Origin: Thiothrix eikelboomii
GTDB lineage: Bacteria; Pseudomonadota; Gammaproteobacteria; Thiotrichales; Thiotrichaceae
Direction of reading: 5' to 3'
NCBI RefSeq assembly: GCF_900167255.1
Contig: NZ_FUYB01000014.1
Span: forward strand, 24,394-88,393
DNA length: 64,000 nt
The position numbers were made by a program, and so were the translations under genes. The notes beneath the pieces were generated by a model. It was not told the origin of the DNA and did no database searches. It saw nothing but the letters and a program-made list of their open reading frames with translations. This document shows, piece after piece, positions 16,315 through 28,074 of the stretch; the stretch's first letter is position 1; the number at the start of each line of letters is the position of its first letter.

Positions 16315-16796
16315 TATGCGTAGCGAACCTCAAGAATCTCATATTCACGCACACCACCGGGGGCTTGTACCACCGCCACATCACCCTCTTCTTTGCCAAT
16401 TAGAGCACGCGCAACGGGTGAAGAAACTGCAATCATCCCCAGTTTCAAATCCGCCTCAACATCACCAACAATTTGATAGCGAAGCGTTTCCCCTGATTTA
16501 ATTTCCTCAAGCTCCACCGTCGCCCCGAAAACCACTTTACCCGGATTAGCGGCTCCGACCGTTGCTATATCAATCACTTGCGCGAGTGATAAGACCGACT
16601 CTAATTCTTGTATCCGCCCCTCACAGAAGCCTTGTTGCTCGCGGGCGGCATGATATTCGGCATTTTCCTTCAAATCACCATGTTCACGTGCCTCGGCAAT
16701 AGATTGCACGATACGTGGACGCTCAATCGTTTTTAAACGGTTCAACTCAGCTTTTAAACGCTCAGCACCCGCTGCTGTTAACGGTGGTCTACTCAT
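16314..16796 (-). CDS. greA: Transcription elongation factor GreA
   Basis: 160 residues, normal GreA length. The N-terminal coiled-coil tip has the acidic [16 protein letters not shown] segment needed for transcript cleavage, followed by the FKBP-like C-terminal domain. GreA rescues backtracked RNA polymerase. It lies 23 bases after carB, the gammaproteobacterial carAB-greA order. Confidence 0.98.
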   Translation of the reverse strand: MSRPPLTAAGAERLKAELNRLKTIERPRIVQSIAEAREHGDLKENAEYHAAREQQGFCEGRIQELESVLSLAQVIDIATVGAANPGKVVFGATVELEEIKSGETLRYQIVGDVEADLKLGMIAVSSPVARALIGKEEGDVAVVQAPGGVREYEILEVRYA

Positions 16797-16819
16797 TCTT
16801 ACTGATGCTCCTTCTTCTT

Positions 16820-19800
16820 TTATATAATTCCCTGATGCAAATCTTGCAGACGATAAACCTGCTCGTCAGCGGTATAACCCATCGCCATACACAAGGCACG
16901 TGCACCTTCGATGGTCGTGGTATAACTTAATTTATGCTGTAAAGCCTCACGGCGGATCTCAAAAGAATCACGGGTTGATTGCTCACCTTCTGTAGTATTA
17001 ATGATCAAATGAATTTCATCATTTTTAATCATATCCACAATATTAGGGCGACCCTCATGCATTTTATTGACAACTTCGCAAGCAATACCTGCATTTTGCA
17101 GCTCACGTGCTGTTCCACGGGTTGCAACAATACGGAAACCTTGGTTGACTAACATCTGACCTAGACCCGCTAAATGCCGCCGATCGGCTTCACGTACACT
17201 AATAAACACGACACCTGAACTAGGGAAACTCGCACCCGCTGCATGTTGCGATTTACCAAAAGCCTCAGCAAAGGTTTTACCAACGCCCATCACCTCGCCC
17301 GTCGATTTCATTTCTGGGCTTAAAATCGGATCAACCCCCGGAAATTTAATAAAGGGGAAAACCGCTTCCTTCACTGAATAATAGTCTGGAATGACTTCTT
17401 CGGTGGCATTTTGCGCAACTAAACTTTGCCCCGCCATACAACGAGCCGCAATTTTTGCTAAGGGGCGACCAATGGCCTTCGAAACATAAGGCACGGTGCG
17501 TGACGCCCGTGGATTCACTTCCAACACATAGACTTCATTGTTCTTAATCGCAAATTGTGTATTCATTAACCCAATCACATTCAAAGCCTTCGCCATGCGA
17601 GCCGTCTGTGCGCGTAATTCATCTTGAATCTTGGGGTCTAAAGAATAAGGCGGCAAGGAACAGGCTGAATCACCCGAATGAATCCCCGCTTGCTCAATAT
17701 GCTGCATAATCCCACCAATCAGCACATTTTGCCCGTCACAAATTGCATCCACATCCACTTCAATCGCATCATCTAAGAAACGATCTAACAACACGGGAGA
17801 ATCATTCGAGACTGATACAGCCGTATTCATATACCGCCGCAATTCATTCTCGTTATAAACGATTTCCATCGCCCGCCCACCAAGAACATACGACGGACGT
17901 ACCACTAAGGGATAACCAATCTCAACCGCTAAGCGTACCGCCTCTTCCATACTGCGTGCAGTCCGATTCGGTGGCTGACGCAAACCTAAACGATGAATCA
18001 ACTGTTGGAAACGTTCACGATCTTCGGCAAGATCAATCGAATCGGGTGAAGTACCAATGATCGGTGCACCGAGATTCTCAAGCTCACGGGCTAATTTCAG
18101 TGGGGTTTGCCCACCGTATTGCACGATCACCCCTAAAGGCTTTTCCAGATCGACGATCTCCATCACGTCTTCCAAGGTCAATGGCTCAAAATACAACCGA
18201 TCCGAAGTATCATAATCGGTAGAAACCGTTTCTGGATTGCAATTAACCATGATGGTTTCATAGCCGTCTTCACGCAAAGCCAAGGCCGCATGTACACAGC
18301 AATAGTCAAACTCAATGCCTTGACCAATACGATTCGGCCCACCCCCTAAGACCATAATTTTCTTACGATCGGTAGGCTTTGATTCACATTCTTCTTCATA
18401 GGTGGAATACATATAGGCGGTATTGGTCGCAAACTCAGCCGCACAGGTATCAACCCGCTTATAGACTGGGCGCACCTGCATATTCCGCCGCGCATTGCGT
18501 ACACTGCGCTCCGTACTATGCAAAAGCTTAGCTAAGCGCCGATCAGAAAAACCTTTACGTTTGAGCAGGCGCATTTCATCGGCATGGATCTGATTCAGTA
18601 AACGTCCTTCCAAACTCTGCTCAATCTCAATCAGCTCCTGCATCTGCACTAAGAACCACGGATCAATACTCGTTTGTGCATGGACTTCGTTAACCGTCAT
18701 GCCATAACGGAAAGCATCCGCCACATACAGAATCCGTTCGGCATGGGGTTCGGTTAGCTCACGGCGGAGAATATCGCGGGCTTCAGGATGCTCACGATTT
18801 AAGCGCTCATCCAAGCCATCAATACCCGTTTCTAAACCACGTAAGGCTTTTTGTAAGGACTCTTGGAAAGTACGCCCAATCGCCATCACCTCACCCACCG
18901 ATTTCATTTGCGTGGTTAAGCGCGCATCCGCTTGCGGGAATTTTTCAAAGGTAAAGCGTGGAATTTTGGTGACGACATAATCAATGCTTGGCTCGAAAGA
19001 AGCGGGAGTCGCCCCGCCTGTAATATCATTGCGCAATTCATCCAAGGTATAACCAATGGCTAACTTAGCCGCAACTTTCGCAATCGGGAAGCCGGTGGCT
19101 TTAGAGGCTAACGCAGAAGAGCGGGATACCCGTGGATTCATCTCAATCACAATAATGCGACCATCCTGAGGATTAATCGCAAACTGTACATTCGAACCAC
19201 CGGTATCGACACCGATTTTACGCAACACCGCTAAAGAAGCATTACGCAATAGCTGATATTCTTTATCCGTCAAAGTCTGAGCAGGAGCGACAGTAATTGA
19301 ATCACCGGTATGTACGCCCATCGGATCGAAATTTTCAATGGAGCAGACGATAATGCAATTATCTTTATGATCACGTACCACCTCCATCTCATACTCTTTC
19401 CAGCCTAATAAAGACTCTTCGAGTAAGATCTCTGTGGTGGGTGACATATCTAAACCACGGGCAACGATGGTTTCAAACTCTTGCTTATTATAAGCGATAC
19501 CTCCTCCCGTTCCCCCTAAGGTAAACGACGGACGAATAATGGTAGGAAAACCAATATCGCTCTGTGCTGCTCTGGCCTCTTCCATCGTGTGGGCAATCCG
19601 TGAGCGCGCTGACTCTAAGCCAATATCATCCATCGCAATACGGAATTTCTGCCGATCTTCGGCCATTTCAATCGCAACTTCATTCGCACCGATCATCTCG
19701 ACTTGATACTTGTCGAGTACGCCGTGACGCGATAAATCTAAAGCACAGTTCAGCGCAGTTTGCCCACCCATCGTCGGTAATAAAGCATCCGGGCGCTCTT

Positions 19801-20038
19801 TTTCAATAATCTTTTCGACAGTCTCCCAACGAATCGGCTCGATATAAATAGCATCTGCCGTGCCGGGGTCAGTCATAATGGTTGCAGGATTCGAGTTGAC
19901 TAGAATGACTCGATAGCCTTCTTCACGCAAAGCTTTACAGGCTTGTGCACCTGAATAGTCAAACTCACAGGCTTGACCAATTACAATCGGGCCTGCCCCA
20001 ATAATCAGAATACTTTTAATGTCCGCACGTTTCGGCAT
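16820..20038 (-). CDS. carB: Carbamoyl-phosphate synthase large subunit
   Basis: About 1072 residues from the ATG at 20038 ([22 protein letters not shown]...). A TTG two codons earlier is in frame, but the family begins MPKR. Two homologous ATP-grasp halves are visible, each starting with an IGxGPxxIGQxxEFDY motif (the second at [16 protein letters not shown]), then a C-terminal allosteric domain ([19 protein letters not shown]). It makes carbamoyl phosphate for pyrimidines and arginine with CarA. Confidence 0.98.
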   Translation of the reverse strand: MPKRADIKSILIIGAGPIVIGQACEFDYSGAQACKALREEGYRVILVNSNPATIMTDPGTADAIYIEPIRWETVEKIIEKERPDALLPTMGGQTALNCALDLSRHGVLDKYQVEMIGANEVAIEMAEDRQKFRIAMDDIGLESARSRIAHTMEEARAAQSDIGFPTIIRPSFTLGGTGGGIAYNKQEFETIVARGLDMSPTTEILLEESLLGWKEYEMEVVRDHKDNCIIVCSIENFDPMGVHTGDSITVAPAQTLTDKEYQLLRNASLAVLRKIGVDTGGSNVQFAINPQDGRIIVIEMNPRVSRSSALASKATGFPIAKVAAKLAIGYTLDELRNDITGGATPASFEPSIDYVVTKIPRFTFEKFPQADARLTTQMKSVGEVMAIGRTFQESLQKALRGLETGIDGLDERLNREHPEARDILRRELTEPHAERILYVADAFRYGMTVNEVHAQTSIDPWFLVQMQELIEIEQSLEGRLLNQIHADEMRLLKRKGFSDRRLAKLLHSTERSVRNARRNMQVRPVYKRVDTCAAEFATNTAYMYSTYEEECESKPTDRKKIMVLGGGPNRIGQGIEFDYCCVHAALALREDGYETIMVNCNPETVSTDYDTSDRLYFEPLTLEDVMEIVDLEKPLGVIVQYGGQTPLKLARELENLGAPIIGTSPDSIDLAEDRERFQQLIHRLGLRQPPNRTARSMEEAVRLAVEIGYPLVVRPSYVLGGRAMEIVYNENELRRYMNTAVSVSNDSPVLLDRFLDDAIEVDVDAICDGQNVLIGGIMQHIEQAGIHSGDSACSLPPYSLDPKIQDELRAQTARMAKALNVIGLMNTQFAIKNNEVYVLEVNPRASRTVPYVSKAIGRPLAKIAARCMAGQSLVAQNATEEVIPDYYSVKEAVFPFIKFPGVDPILSPEMKSTGEVMGVGKTFAEAFGKSQHAAGASFPSSGVVFISVREADRRHLAGLGQMLVNQGFRIVATRGTARELQNAGIACEVVNKMHEGRPNIVDMIKNDEIHLIINTTEGEQSTRDSFEIRREALQHKLSYTTTIEGARALCMAMGYTADEQVYRLQDLHQGII

Positions 20039-20148
20039 TTTCAATCGTCCACAATAATTCGTTTTCCCTTACACAAGGGATTAAGGGAGTCAAGTTTAAC
20101 ACTTACCCCCGACCTCCATAATAGCTTTAGGAGGAACAAAACAAGGTT

Positions 20149-21285
20149 TTAACGCGCAGCTCGCATTAAGTCGATAAAACGGTCAAACACAGGCGCAACA
20201 TCATGTGGCCCTGGACTCGCTTCAGGATGACCTTGGAAACTAAACGCGGGGCAATCGGTACGCTCAATGCCCTGTAAGGTCTGATCAAATAAAGATCGGT
20301 GAGTGGTACGCAAATGAGCCGGCAAACTGGTTTCATCCACCGCAAAACCATGATTCTGACTACTAATCATCACTTGACCCGTTTTAGTATCCTGTACCGG
20401 ATGATTCGCACCATGATGCCCGAATTTCATCTTCATAGTACGTGCGCCACTGGCTAAACCTAATAACTGGTGGCCTAAACAAATCCCAAATACCGGCAAT
20501 TGGGTTTCTAGAATTTGCTTAATCGCGGTGATGGCGTAATCACAAGGCTCTGGATCACCCGGCCCATTCGATAGAAACACCCCATCGGGTTGCAAGGCTA
20601 AGACCTGAGTCGCTGAAGTTTGCGCAGGGACTACGGTTACTTTACAACCACGGTCAACTAACATGCGCAGAATATTCTTCTTCACTCCAAAATCATAAGC
20701 AACTACATGATAACGAGCGTGCTCAGCAGTGGATGCACGGGGGGTCGCTGGATTAAGCTGCCAAGAACCCTCTGTCCACAGATAACTGGTGGGGCTACTG
20801 ACTTCTTTGGCCAAATCCATCCCTTGCAAACCGGGGAAATCTAAGGCAGCCGCTTTCGCTTGAGCCTCATCTAAATGTGCACCCGCCATAATACAGCCAC
20901 GTTGTGCACCTTTTTCCCGCAAAATCCGAGTTAAGCGCCGCGTATCAATATCCGCAATCGCGACTACCTTATTGCGCTCTAAATAAGCAGGTAAAGACTC
21001 TTTCCCACGCCAATTGCTATAAATTCTCGGTACATCACGCACAATTAAACCCGCAGCATGAATCCGGTCGGACTCACAATCTTCAGGATTAACACCAACA
21101 TTACCGATATGGGGATAAGTTAAAGTGACCATCTGACGCGCATAGGACGGGTCAGTTAAAATCTCTTGATAGCCAGTGAGAGCCGTATTAAATACAACTT
21201 CACCAACTGCTTGACCATCACAGCCAATGGAACGCCCCCGAAAAACGCTACCGTCTTCCAGTACTAGCAGTGCCAGCTTGCTCAA
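20149..21285 (-). CDS. carA: Carbamoyl-phosphate synthase small (glutaminase) subunit
   Basis: 378 residues from a TTG at 21285, chosen because GGAGG at 21289-21293 is spaced five bases ahead and because the product then starts [17 protein letters not shown] like E. coli CarA. Class I glutamine amidotransferase domain with nucleophile Cys in [11 protein letters not shown] and the His-Glu pair in [10 protein letters not shown]. It hydrolyses glutamine and passes ammonia to CarB. First gene of carA-carB-greA; a strong hairpin lies in its leader. Confidence 0.97.
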   Translation of the reverse strand: MSKLALLVLEDGSVFRGRSIGCDGQAVGEVVFNTALTGYQEILTDPSYARQMVTLTYPHIGNVGVNPEDCESDRIHAAGLIVRDVPRIYSNWRGKESLPAYLERNKVVAIADIDTRRLTRILREKGAQRGCIMAGAHLDEAQAKAAALDFPGLQGMDLAKEVSSPTSYLWTEGSWQLNPATPRASTAEHARYHVVAYDFGVKKNILRMLVDRGCKVTVVPAQTSATQVLALQPDGVFLSNGPGDPEPCDYAITAIKQILETQLPVFGICLGHQLLGLASGARTMKMKFGHHGANHPVQDTKTGQVMISSQNHGFAVDETSLPAHLRTTHRSLFDQTLQGIERTDCPAFSFQGHPEASPGPHDVAPVFDRFIDLMRAAR

Positions 21286-21312
21286 AGGAACCTCCAAGTT
21301 CTACATATAATA

Positions 21313-21337
21313 ACGGGATGGGGGTCACCCATCCCGT
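21313..21337 (-). promoter_or_regulatory. Leader hairpin upstream of carA
   Basis: A 10-bp perfect inverted repeat (ACGGGATGGG / CCCATCCCGT) with a 5-base loop lies 20-odd bases before the carA ribosome-binding site. Read on the carA strand it is followed by TTATTATA, not a clean T-run, so it may be an attenuator or a leader structure. Confidence 0.6.
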
Positions 21338-21426
21338 GCACACGTAGGGGCGTATTTTACCCGTTGCTGATCGAGGTGTCCACGACCAGATGTTGTGCAC
21401 TGCAATAAAACCCACTGAATTTAAGG

Positions 21427-22842
21427 CTAACCCAAGGCTAAATGCTGCTGAATACCGGCAATCTGATCCTTGGCTCGATGATTAACATAGAGAACGGTCG
21501 TCTCCGTACCTGCACAAATTTTTTCAATCAAAGCCAAGACTAATTGCCGATTTAGATCATCTAAACCTAAGCAAGGCTCATCTAAAATCAATAAGCTAGG
21601 GTGCTTAACCATCGCCCGCGCAATCAACACTAAACGCTGATCACCATAAGATAATTGACTGAAAGATTCAGTCGCTCGTGCACTCATACCAAGTACAGCC
21701 AGCCATTGCTCAGCAATGATGCGTTCACGCTCCGTATATTTTTGATACAAACCAATACTATCGTAGAAGCCCGAAATAATTACATTGCGCACCGTGATGC
21801 TGACCCGATACTCCCACTGCAAACCGCTAGACACATAACCGATATAACGTTTAATTTGCCAAATACTTTCACCGCTACCACGTTGCATACCAAATACAAA
21901 AATATCATTGGTATAACACTGCGGATGATCCCCCGTAATTAAATTTAACAGGCAGGTTTTGCCACTGCCATTTGGCCCTGTGACTTGCCAGTGCTCACCC
22001 GCTTGAATCGTCCAATCCAAATCAGTCAATACCTGCTTTTCATCATAAGCAATCCGGGCTTTGCGCAGCCGCACTAACGGCTGACTAGGGTCAAGTTTAG
22101 GAGGCAAATGCTCACGTGGGGCTTGTGGAATCGTTAAATCGGTGGTTTTTAAATGCAAAAGCTGCTGGAGATCCGCACTGGCTACGGGGTCACTCATCGC
22201 CACACAATGTAAAATTTGCCCGTGCTCCATATAAGCTAGATGTGTAATAAAACTGGGAATTTCATCCACGCGATTTAACACCATGACGATCCGAGTTTGA
22301 CGCGCAAGCTCCAGCAATAAACCCGCAACCAGTATGGTTGATGCCGCATCTAAACCTTCAAATGGTTCATCTAACACCAGCAAATCGGGGCGGCAAGCTA
22401 AAGCGCGGATCAGCATTAGTTTACGAGTTTCACCCGTAGAGAGCTTACGGAAGCCACGCTCTAATAACGCCTCAAACTTAAATAACTCAATCAATTCGAC
22501 CAACCGCTTTGGATCAGCCTCAGGAGAATTCAGCAAATCCTTGACTGGCGTACCTTCTGGGATGACATCTAAAATATCCGCAGCATCTTTTTTGCGTTCT
22601 TGGGCGATTAACTCGGCTTGAGCCTCAAAGGACACTAAAGCCGTTTTCGCCACTAACCCGTGGATAGCTCCGCTGATAGGTTCACCCACCCCACATAAAA
22701 TCGCAGCTAAAGCGGATTTACCCGCACCATTCCCACCCAAAATCACCCAATGCTGCTCAGGGTCGAGCCGCCAATTGATCTGCTTTAGGCTGAAGTGTTG
22801 ATTAAATCGGACACTGTAATTATCAAGGAGAATGCTGCTCAT
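21427..22842 (-). CDS. Double ABC ATPase, ModF-like
   Basis: 471 residues with two complete ABC ATPase domains: Walker A GGNGAGKSAL then GPNGSGKTCL, signatures LSTGETRKLM and LSYGDQRLVL, Walker B LLVLDEPFEGLDA and LLILDEPCLGLDD. There are no membrane segments. The layout is that of ModF (PhrA-type) proteins, soluble ABC proteins linked to molybdate metabolism in some bacteria. No mod genes or molybdate operator occur nearby, so the cargo link is weak; the domain call is firm. Confidence 0.85.
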   Translation of the reverse strand: MSSILLDNYSVRFNQHFSLKQINWRLDPEQHWVILGGNGAGKSALAAILCGVGEPISGAIHGLVAKTALVSFEAQAELIAQERKKDAADILDVIPEGTPVKDLLNSPEADPKRLVELIELFKFEALLERGFRKLSTGETRKLMLIRALACRPDLLVLDEPFEGLDAASTILVAGLLLELARQTRIVMVLNRVDEIPSFITHLAYMEHGQILHCVAMSDPVASADLQQLLHLKTTDLTIPQAPREHLPPKLDPSQPLVRLRKARIAYDEKQVLTDLDWTIQAGEHWQVTGPNGSGKTCLLNLITGDHPQCYTNDIFVFGMQRGSGESIWQIKRYIGYVSSGLQWEYRVSITVRNVIISGFYDSIGLYQKYTERERIIAEQWLAVLGMSARATESFSQLSYGDQRLVLIARAMVKHPSLLILDEPCLGLDDLNRQLVLALIEKICAGTETTVLYVNHRAKDQIAGIQQHLALG

Positions 22843-22933
22843 TCAAGGCTCTAAACTATCAAAAAATTTAGAGCCTAGCGCAGCTCTGCCAATGCAGCAA
22901 GCACAAGCGGCTTATCCACCAACAAACACCAAC

Positions 22934-23452
22934 TTAATGCATCGGTGCCACGATTTCTTTAATCGGTGCAGTCACGGTCACGGTTGTCCCCTCTTCAAAG
23001 GTCAAACTCAGGTCGACCCTCGCATTTGGCTGCAAGGCCTGCTTCAAACCAATCAGCATAATGTGAAAACCACCGGGCTTCAGCTCGACCGTTTCGCCAG
23101 CAGGCAAATCAATTTGTGCCACCTGCCGCATCTTCATGATGCCACCTTCATTCACATGGTTATGCAACTCAACCACCTCCGCCACCTGACTAACCGCCTT
23201 GACTAAGGCATGCGCTTGCCGATCTTTATTTTGCAATTGCATGAATACTGCACTATTTGGCTGCCCCGGAGGAACTGCACGGGCATAGGGAGCCTTCACT
23301 ATAAAAAACCCATGCTCTGCTGTGACTGCGTTATCTGTAGCCACTGTTTTATGCATAGGAGCAGCCTGTTTATCACAAGCCAACACGATGGTACTTGCTG
23401 ATAAGCTAAGGATTGCTCCCCAAGCTAACCAAGAATATTTGATTTTTTTCAA
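22934..23452 (-). CDS. Periplasmic copper chaperone PCu(A)C family protein
   Basis: 172 residues with a signal peptide or lipoprotein-like leader (WLAWGAILSLSASTIVLAC). The PCu(A)C copper motif is present: His in VELHNHVNEGGIMKMRQV with the Met, then HIM in KPGGFHIMLIGLK (H-M-x-M ... HxM pattern). It binds Cu(I) and typically loads the CuA site of cytochrome oxidases. The cysteine at the end of the hydrophobic segment could be lipidated. No oxidase genes are in the window. Confidence 0.9.
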   Translation of the reverse strand: MKKIKYSWLAWGAILSLSASTIVLACDKQAAPMHKTVATDNAVTAEHGFFIVKAPYARAVPPGQPNSAVFMQLQNKDRQAHALVKAVSQVAEVVELHNHVNEGGIMKMRQVAQIDLPAGETVELKPGGFHIMLIGLKQALQPNARVDLSLTFEEGTTVTVTAPIKEIVAPMH

Positions 23453-23521
23453 CGATTTAAACCTATTTAGAACAAAAACAAAGCCAGCCTTAGCTGATTA
23501 TTAGCAAAGACTCGAGACTTG

Positions 23522-24139
23522 CTAATGATATAGGCTGTGTTCTTGAATATATTGATATACCGCATCAGGTAATAAGAAACGCACACTTTTCTTGGCTTTG
23601 CAGGCTTCACGAATCTTAGTGGCAGAAATTTCTAAGGGTGTTACTGATAAAAAGGTGACACGTCCCGCTGCGGTTGAACGCAGTTCACAGGTAGTTTGTG
23701 CTAATAATTCACCATACCAATCCTGCGGATCAGGGGCATACCCAGGGCGACTCATGACCACTAAATGGGCCAGCTGCATAATATCTTGCCAACGATGCCA
23801 ACTGCGAAACGCTAAAAAGGCATCCATGCCCAGCACAAAAGCGAGGGGTAGTTTTGTGCCCAAATCAGCTCGCAACGAGCTTAAGGTATCAACGGTATAA
23901 GAATTCCCTTGCCGATCAAGCTCGCGTCGATCTGCTTGAAATAAAGGCTCACCTGCAATGGCTAAATTTACCATCTCCCAACGCTGCTCAGCACTCGCTT
24001 TAGGTTGTGGCCGATGCGGCGGCACACTACCGGGAATGAAGCGTAACTGCTCCATTCCACAACTTTCCGCAATTTCTAAAGCCGTGCGTAAATGTGCAAA
24101 ATGAATGGGATCAAAAGTCCCGCCCATAATGCCAATCAT
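23522..24139 (-). CDS. nadD: Nicotinate-nucleotide adenylyltransferase
   Basis: 205 residues. The nucleotidyltransferase motif [13 protein letters not shown] is at residues 6-18 and the ISATKIR motif (usual form ISSTxIR) near the end. It adenylates nicotinic acid mononucleotide in NAD synthesis. The start codon overlaps the proA stop by four bases (ATGA), so the two are co-translated. Confidence 0.97.
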   Translation of the reverse strand: MIGIMGGTFDPIHFAHLRTALEIAESCGMEQLRFIPGSVPPHRPQPKASAEQRWEMVNLAIAGEPLFQADRRELDRQGNSYTVDTLSSLRADLGTKLPLAFVLGMDAFLAFRSWHRWQDIMQLAHLVVMSRPGYAPDPQDWYGELLAQTTCELRSTAAGRVTFLSVTPLEISATKIREACKAKKSVRFLLPDAVYQYIQEHSLYH

Positions 24140-25392
24140 AGGCGAATCTGCCCATCGCCTAACACGATATATTTTTGTGAAGTTAACCCTTCTAAACCCA
24201 CCGGACCACGGGCGTGCAGTTTATCGGTACTAATCCCAATCTCTGCCCCTAGGCCAAACTCAAAACCATCCGCAAACCGAGTTGAGGCATTCACAATCAC
24301 AGAACTAGAATCCACGACCCGCAAAAAATGGCGCGCTTTAGTATAGTTTTCCGTCATGATGGCATCGGTATGATGTGAACCATACTGATTAATATGCTCA
24401 ATCGCTTGCTGCATCCCCGTCACCACCCGAATGGAGAGAATGGGCGCTAAATACTCGGTACTCCAATCAGCTTCAGTCGCCGCGTTCGCCGCTGGCAAAT
24501 AATCACGAGTCTTAGGGCAACCGCGCAGCTCAACCCCTTTTTCAGAAAATTTTGCGGCTAATACTGGTAAAATTTGAGCGGCGACCGTTTCAGCTACTAA
24601 CAGGGTTTCCATTGCATTACACACACCGTAACGATGAGTTTTCGCATTCAGTGCAACCGTCACTGCTTTTGCTAAATCCGCTTCATCATCAATATAGACA
24701 TGACAAATCCCATCAAGATGCTTAATGACTGGAATCAATGACTCCTGACTGACTCGCTCAATCAAACTCTTACCGCCACGGGGGATAATTACATCCACAT
24801 AGTCTTTAGCTCTAAGCAATTCCCCAACCGCCGCACGATCCGTCGTTTCAATCACTTGCACACAGTTGGCGGGCAAATTAGCCGCTGTTAAACCATCCTG
24901 CACACAAGCAGCAATCGCACGATTAGAGTGAATTGCTTCAGAACCCCCGCGTAAAATCGTTGCATTACCCGATTTTAAACATAAACCCGCTGCATCGGCG
25001 GTTACATTTGGGCGTGACTCATAAATAATGCCAATCACCCCTAAAGGCACACGCATACGCCCGACTTGAATACCCGTTGGACGATAATTTAGATCAGTGA
25101 TTGAGCCAATCGGGTCGGCTAAACTTGCAATCTGCCTCAAGCCCTCCGCCATCCCTGCCAAGGTTTTATCGCTGAGCGTTAAACGATCAAGCATCGCACT
25201 ATCTAAACCCTTAGCACGCCCTGCACTCAAATCCTTAGCATTTTCTGCTTGTAGCCAACTCGCTTTCGCTAGTAAAGCGTCCGCCATTGCATGCAAAGCT
25301 TGATTCTTAGCAGCTGTCTCAGCACTGGCTAATACGGCAGCGGCAGCACGTGCTTGTTGACCCACGGCCTGCATATAATCTGTGATATTCAA
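24136..25392 (-). CDS. proA: Gamma-glutamyl phosphate reductase
   Basis: 418 residues from a TTG at 25392, preferred because GAGG lies nine bases upstream and the product then begins [18 protein letters not shown], matching other ProA starts. A GTG at 25431 is the only longer in-frame start and lacks a ribosome-binding site. The catalytic cysteine region reads [12 protein letters not shown]. It reduces gamma-glutamyl phosphate to the semialdehyde in proline synthesis. Overlaps nadD, a frequent pairing in proteobacteria. Confidence 0.95.
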   Translation of the reverse strand: MNITDYMQAVGQQARAAAAVLASAETAAKNQALHAMADALLAKASWLQAENAKDLSAGRAKGLDSAMLDRLTLSDKTLAGMAEGLRQIASLADPIGSITDLNYRPTGIQVGRMRVPLGVIGIIYESRPNVTADAAGLCLKSGNATILRGGSEAIHSNRAIAACVQDGLTAANLPANCVQVIETTDRAAVGELLRAKDYVDVIIPRGGKSLIERVSQESLIPVIKHLDGICHVYIDDEADLAKAVTVALNAKTHRYGVCNAMETLLVAETVAAQILPVLAAKFSEKGVELRGCPKTRDYLPAANAATEADWSTEYLAPILSIRVVTGMQQAIEHINQYGSHHTDAIMTENYTKARHFLRVVDSSSVIVNASTRFADGFEFGLGAEIGISTDKLHARGPVGLEGLTSQKYIVLGDGQIRL

Positions 25393-25470
25393 CGTCTTAA
25401 TCCTCAAGTTCTTTGCAACTAAGAATATCACGATTAGCTTAAATCCGATGATAAAAACGGAAGGCTAACG

Positions 25471-25842
25471 ATGCTTGCAAACCTTTTTTGGTATTTGGTG
25501 ATTCCAATGGCCACTCTATGGCTGGCTTATAACTTGGGTTGGCAGCGTGGTTATGCGAATGGCTTTCTAGTCGGTAAAGATGAAGGCCTTAAAGAGGGTA
25601 AACTAATCGGTGAGAAACTCGGGATTGAAAAAGGCGTGAAAGAGCGCATTCTCAATCATCTAAAAGGTTCAGATGGTGGGGTTTTGGATGAAACAGAAAG
25701 ACAGATTCGCGCCAAGTTGTATGCTGACCTCACCAAAAAGCCGCCAGCCCTACCGCCCATTTTACCCAAGCCTAACTATCGAGTGTATGGATGGACAGCC
25801 GTCAGTTTAGCTGGCGTATTGTTGGTGTTTTGGTTGCTCTAA
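25471..25842 (+). CDS. Small two-membrane-segment protein of unknown function
   Basis: 123 residues with a hydrophobic segment at each end (LFWYLVIPMATLWLAYNLGW and YGWTAVSLAGVLLVFWLL). Between them are a run of glycines every four to five residues with many Lys/Glu (GKDEGLKEGKLIGEKLGIEKG), a charged linker and a Pro-rich stretch. I do not recognise the family. It may bridge or tether at the inner membrane. It is isolated and convergent with pheA, four bases away. Confidence 0.6.
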   Translation: MLANLFWYLVIPMATLWLAYNLGWQRGYANGFLVGKDEGLKEGKLIGEKLGIEKGVKERILNHLKGSDGGVLDETERQIRAKLYADLTKKPPALPPILPKPNYRVYGWTAVSLAGVLLVFWLL

Positions 25843-25846
25843 ACGC

Positions 25847-26932
25847 CTACATCACAGCAACCGGATAAGAGCCTAATACTTTCAGTAAATCCACATCATC
25901 GCGCAGGATACTTAAAGCTTGTTGCACATTAGCATCCGCTTCATGCCCTTGCACATCCACAAAAAACACATAATCCCAATTCATATTGCGGGAAGGACGC
26001 GATTCAATCCGTGACATATCCACCCCATTTTCAGCCAAAGGTTGCAATAAATGATACAGCGAACCGGGGCGATTAGGTGCGGAGACTAAAATCGAAGTTT
26101 TGTCCTTGCCACTGGCGGACACGTGTTGATCACCGATCACTAAAAAGCGCGTAGTATTATTCGGTTGATCTTCAATATTGTGCTGCACAACTTCCAGCCC
26201 ATAAATGGATGCTGCTTGCTGGCTACCGATAGAAACAGACTCTGGATCTAAAGCACAGAGCCTAGCTGCTTCTGCATTACTACTAACCGCAATCCGCTCA
26301 GCATGTGGAAGATTTTTATCCAACCAATAGCGGCATTGGGCTAAAGATTGTTGATGAGAATAAATTTTTGCAGCCTGTTGCCATTCAGCCTGCTTGCACA
26401 TCAAGGTCTGATTGATGCGCAGCATAATTTCGCCACAAATCCGCAAGGGCGATTGCATAAACATATCCAGCGTATGCGTAATCATGCCCTCGGTGGAGTT
26501 TTCAATAGGTACGACACCATAACGCACTCGACCTGCCTCAACTTCGCGGAAAACCTGCCCAATTGAGTCGACCGGCAAAGTCGCAATCCCATTCCCAAAA
26601 TGTTTAAAGGTAGCTTCTTGCGTAAACGTACCCGCAGGGCCTAAATAAGCGATTTTCATCGACTCCTCAAGGGCAAGGCAGGCGGAAATAATTTCCCGAT
26701 ATAAACGACTGACTTGCTCATTCCGTAAAGGCCCCAGATTCTGTGTTTGCATCCGCCGGAGGATTTGCGCCTCGCGCTCAGGACGGTAAAACACCGCATT
26801 AGGGTCTTCGGCTAATTTCGCATGAGCGACTTGTTCAGCACAGCGAGCACGTTCGCTTAAAAGCTGCAATACTTGATCATCTAAAGCATCAATCCGTTCC
26901 CGCAAAGCTTTTAAATCTGTTATTGCTGCCAT
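25847..26932 (-). CDS. pheA: Chorismate mutase / prephenate dehydratase (P-protein)
   Basis: 361 residues from the ATG at 26932, chosen for GGGGAG eight bases upstream and a start inside the mutase helix (ALRERIDALDDQVLQLLSERARCAE). Domains in order are AroQ chorismate mutase (to about residue 90), prephenate dehydratase (IAYLGPAGTFTQEA ... NNTTRFLVIG) and an ACT regulatory domain (TSILVSAPNRPGSLYHLL, ESRPSR). It commits chorismate to phenylalanine and is feedback-controlled through ACT. It follows serC in the usual order. Confidence 0.97.
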   Translation of the reverse strand: MAAITDLKALRERIDALDDQVLQLLSERARCAEQVAHAKLAEDPNAVFYRPEREAQILRRMQTQNLGPLRNEQVSRLYREIISACLALEESMKIAYLGPAGTFTQEATFKHFGNGIATLPVDSIGQVFREVEAGRVRYGVVPIENSTEGMITHTLDMFMQSPLRICGEIMLRINQTLMCKQAEWQQAAKIYSHQQSLAQCRYWLDKNLPHAERIAVSSNAEAARLCALDPESVSIGSQQAASIYGLEVVQHNIEDQPNNTTRFLVIGDQHVSASGKDKTSILVSAPNRPGSLYHLLQPLAENGVDMSRIESRPSRNMNWDYVFFVDVQGHEADANVQQALSILRDDVDLLKVLGSYPVAVM

Positions 26933-26988
26933 TGTTCTCACTCCCCTCTCAACCCTGTTCAACCGTTTTTAACCGCTTTTAACCTTGT

Positions 26989-28074
26989 TCAACCGTGCTT
27001 GGCTTCAAAATCCCGCATGAAGGCAATCAAGGCATCCACACCTTCCTCGGGCATCGCATTATAAAGGCTAGCACGCATTCCGCCTACTAAACGATGGCCT
27101 TTAAGCGTGACTAAACCTACTTGGGCTGCCTCATCCAAAAAGCGTTGTTCAAGCTTAGGGTTAGCTAAGGTAAAAGGTAGATTCATCCATGAGCGGCAAT
27201 CAGGATCAACGGGATTATGATAAAAATCACTCTGATCAATCGCTGCATACAGTTTACTGGCCTTGCGTTGATTAATTTGTGCCATCGCCTCCAAGCCACC
27301 TTGTTGCAATAGCCATTGAAAGACTAAACCCGCCAAATACCAAGCATAAGTGGGTGGCGTGTTGTACATGGATTCCGTTTCAGCATATAGCTGATAATTG
27401 AACATGCTAGGCGTGCCCTCCATGACTTGACCTAATAAATCTTCACGCACAATCACGATGGTCAGACCTGCAGGGCCAATATTTTTTTGTGCCCCTGCAT
27501 AGATCAAGCCAAAACGGCTGACCTCAATCGGGCGGGAGAGAATATCGGAAGACATATCCACCACTAAAGGCAGATCACCCAGCTCGGGAATCCAATCAAA
27601 TTCCACACCGCGAATCGTTTCGTTCGAGGTGTAATGTAAATAGGCGGCAGCAGGATTCAGCTGCCAAGTTGCCAAGGGTGGAATCGTGGTGTAATGGCTG
27701 GCTGCACTGGAGGCAACCACATTTAGATCAAGATAACGCCTACCCTCTTCAATGGCTTTCAAAGACCAATCACCCGTATCTAAATAATCCGCTTGTGATT
27801 TGCCACGGGCGAGATTCATCGGAATCATTGCAAATTGGCTATGTGCTCCACCTTGTAAGAACAAGACTTTGTAATTCTGCGGGATCTGCATCAAGGTGCG
27901 CAAATCCGCCTCAGCTTGAGCTGCTATTGACATAAACTCCCTACCACGATGGCTCATTTCCATCACGGACATGCCAGAGCCATGCCAATCTAAGAGTTCG
28001 GCTTTTGCTTGTTCGAGTACTGCATGCGGTAATACTGCAGGGCCTGGGCTGAAATTGAAGACGGGCTGCTTCAT
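26989..28074 (-). CDS. serC: Phosphoserine aminotransferase
   Basis: 361 residues, family length, starting NFSPGPAVLP. The PLP lysine is in YAGAQKNIGPAGL. It transaminates 3-phosphohydroxypyruvate in serine synthesis and also serves pyridoxal phosphate synthesis. The serC-pheA neighbourhood is typical of gammaproteobacteria. Confidence 0.97.
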   Translation of the reverse strand: MKQPVFNFSPGPAVLPHAVLEQAKAELLDWHGSGMSVMEMSHRGREFMSIAAQAEADLRTLMQIPQNYKVLFLQGGAHSQFAMIPMNLARGKSQADYLDTGDWSLKAIEEGRRYLDLNVVASSAASHYTTIPPLATWQLNPAAAYLHYTSNETIRGVEFDWIPELGDLPLVVDMSSDILSRPIEVSRFGLIYAGAQKNIGPAGLTIVIVREDLLGQVMEGTPSMFNYQLYAETESMYNTPPTYAWYLAGLVFQWLLQQGGLEAMAQINQRKASKLYAAIDQSDFYHNPVDPDCRSWMNLPFTLANPKLEQRFLDEAAQVGLVTLKGHRLVGGMRASLYNAMPEEGVDALIAFMRDFEAKHG

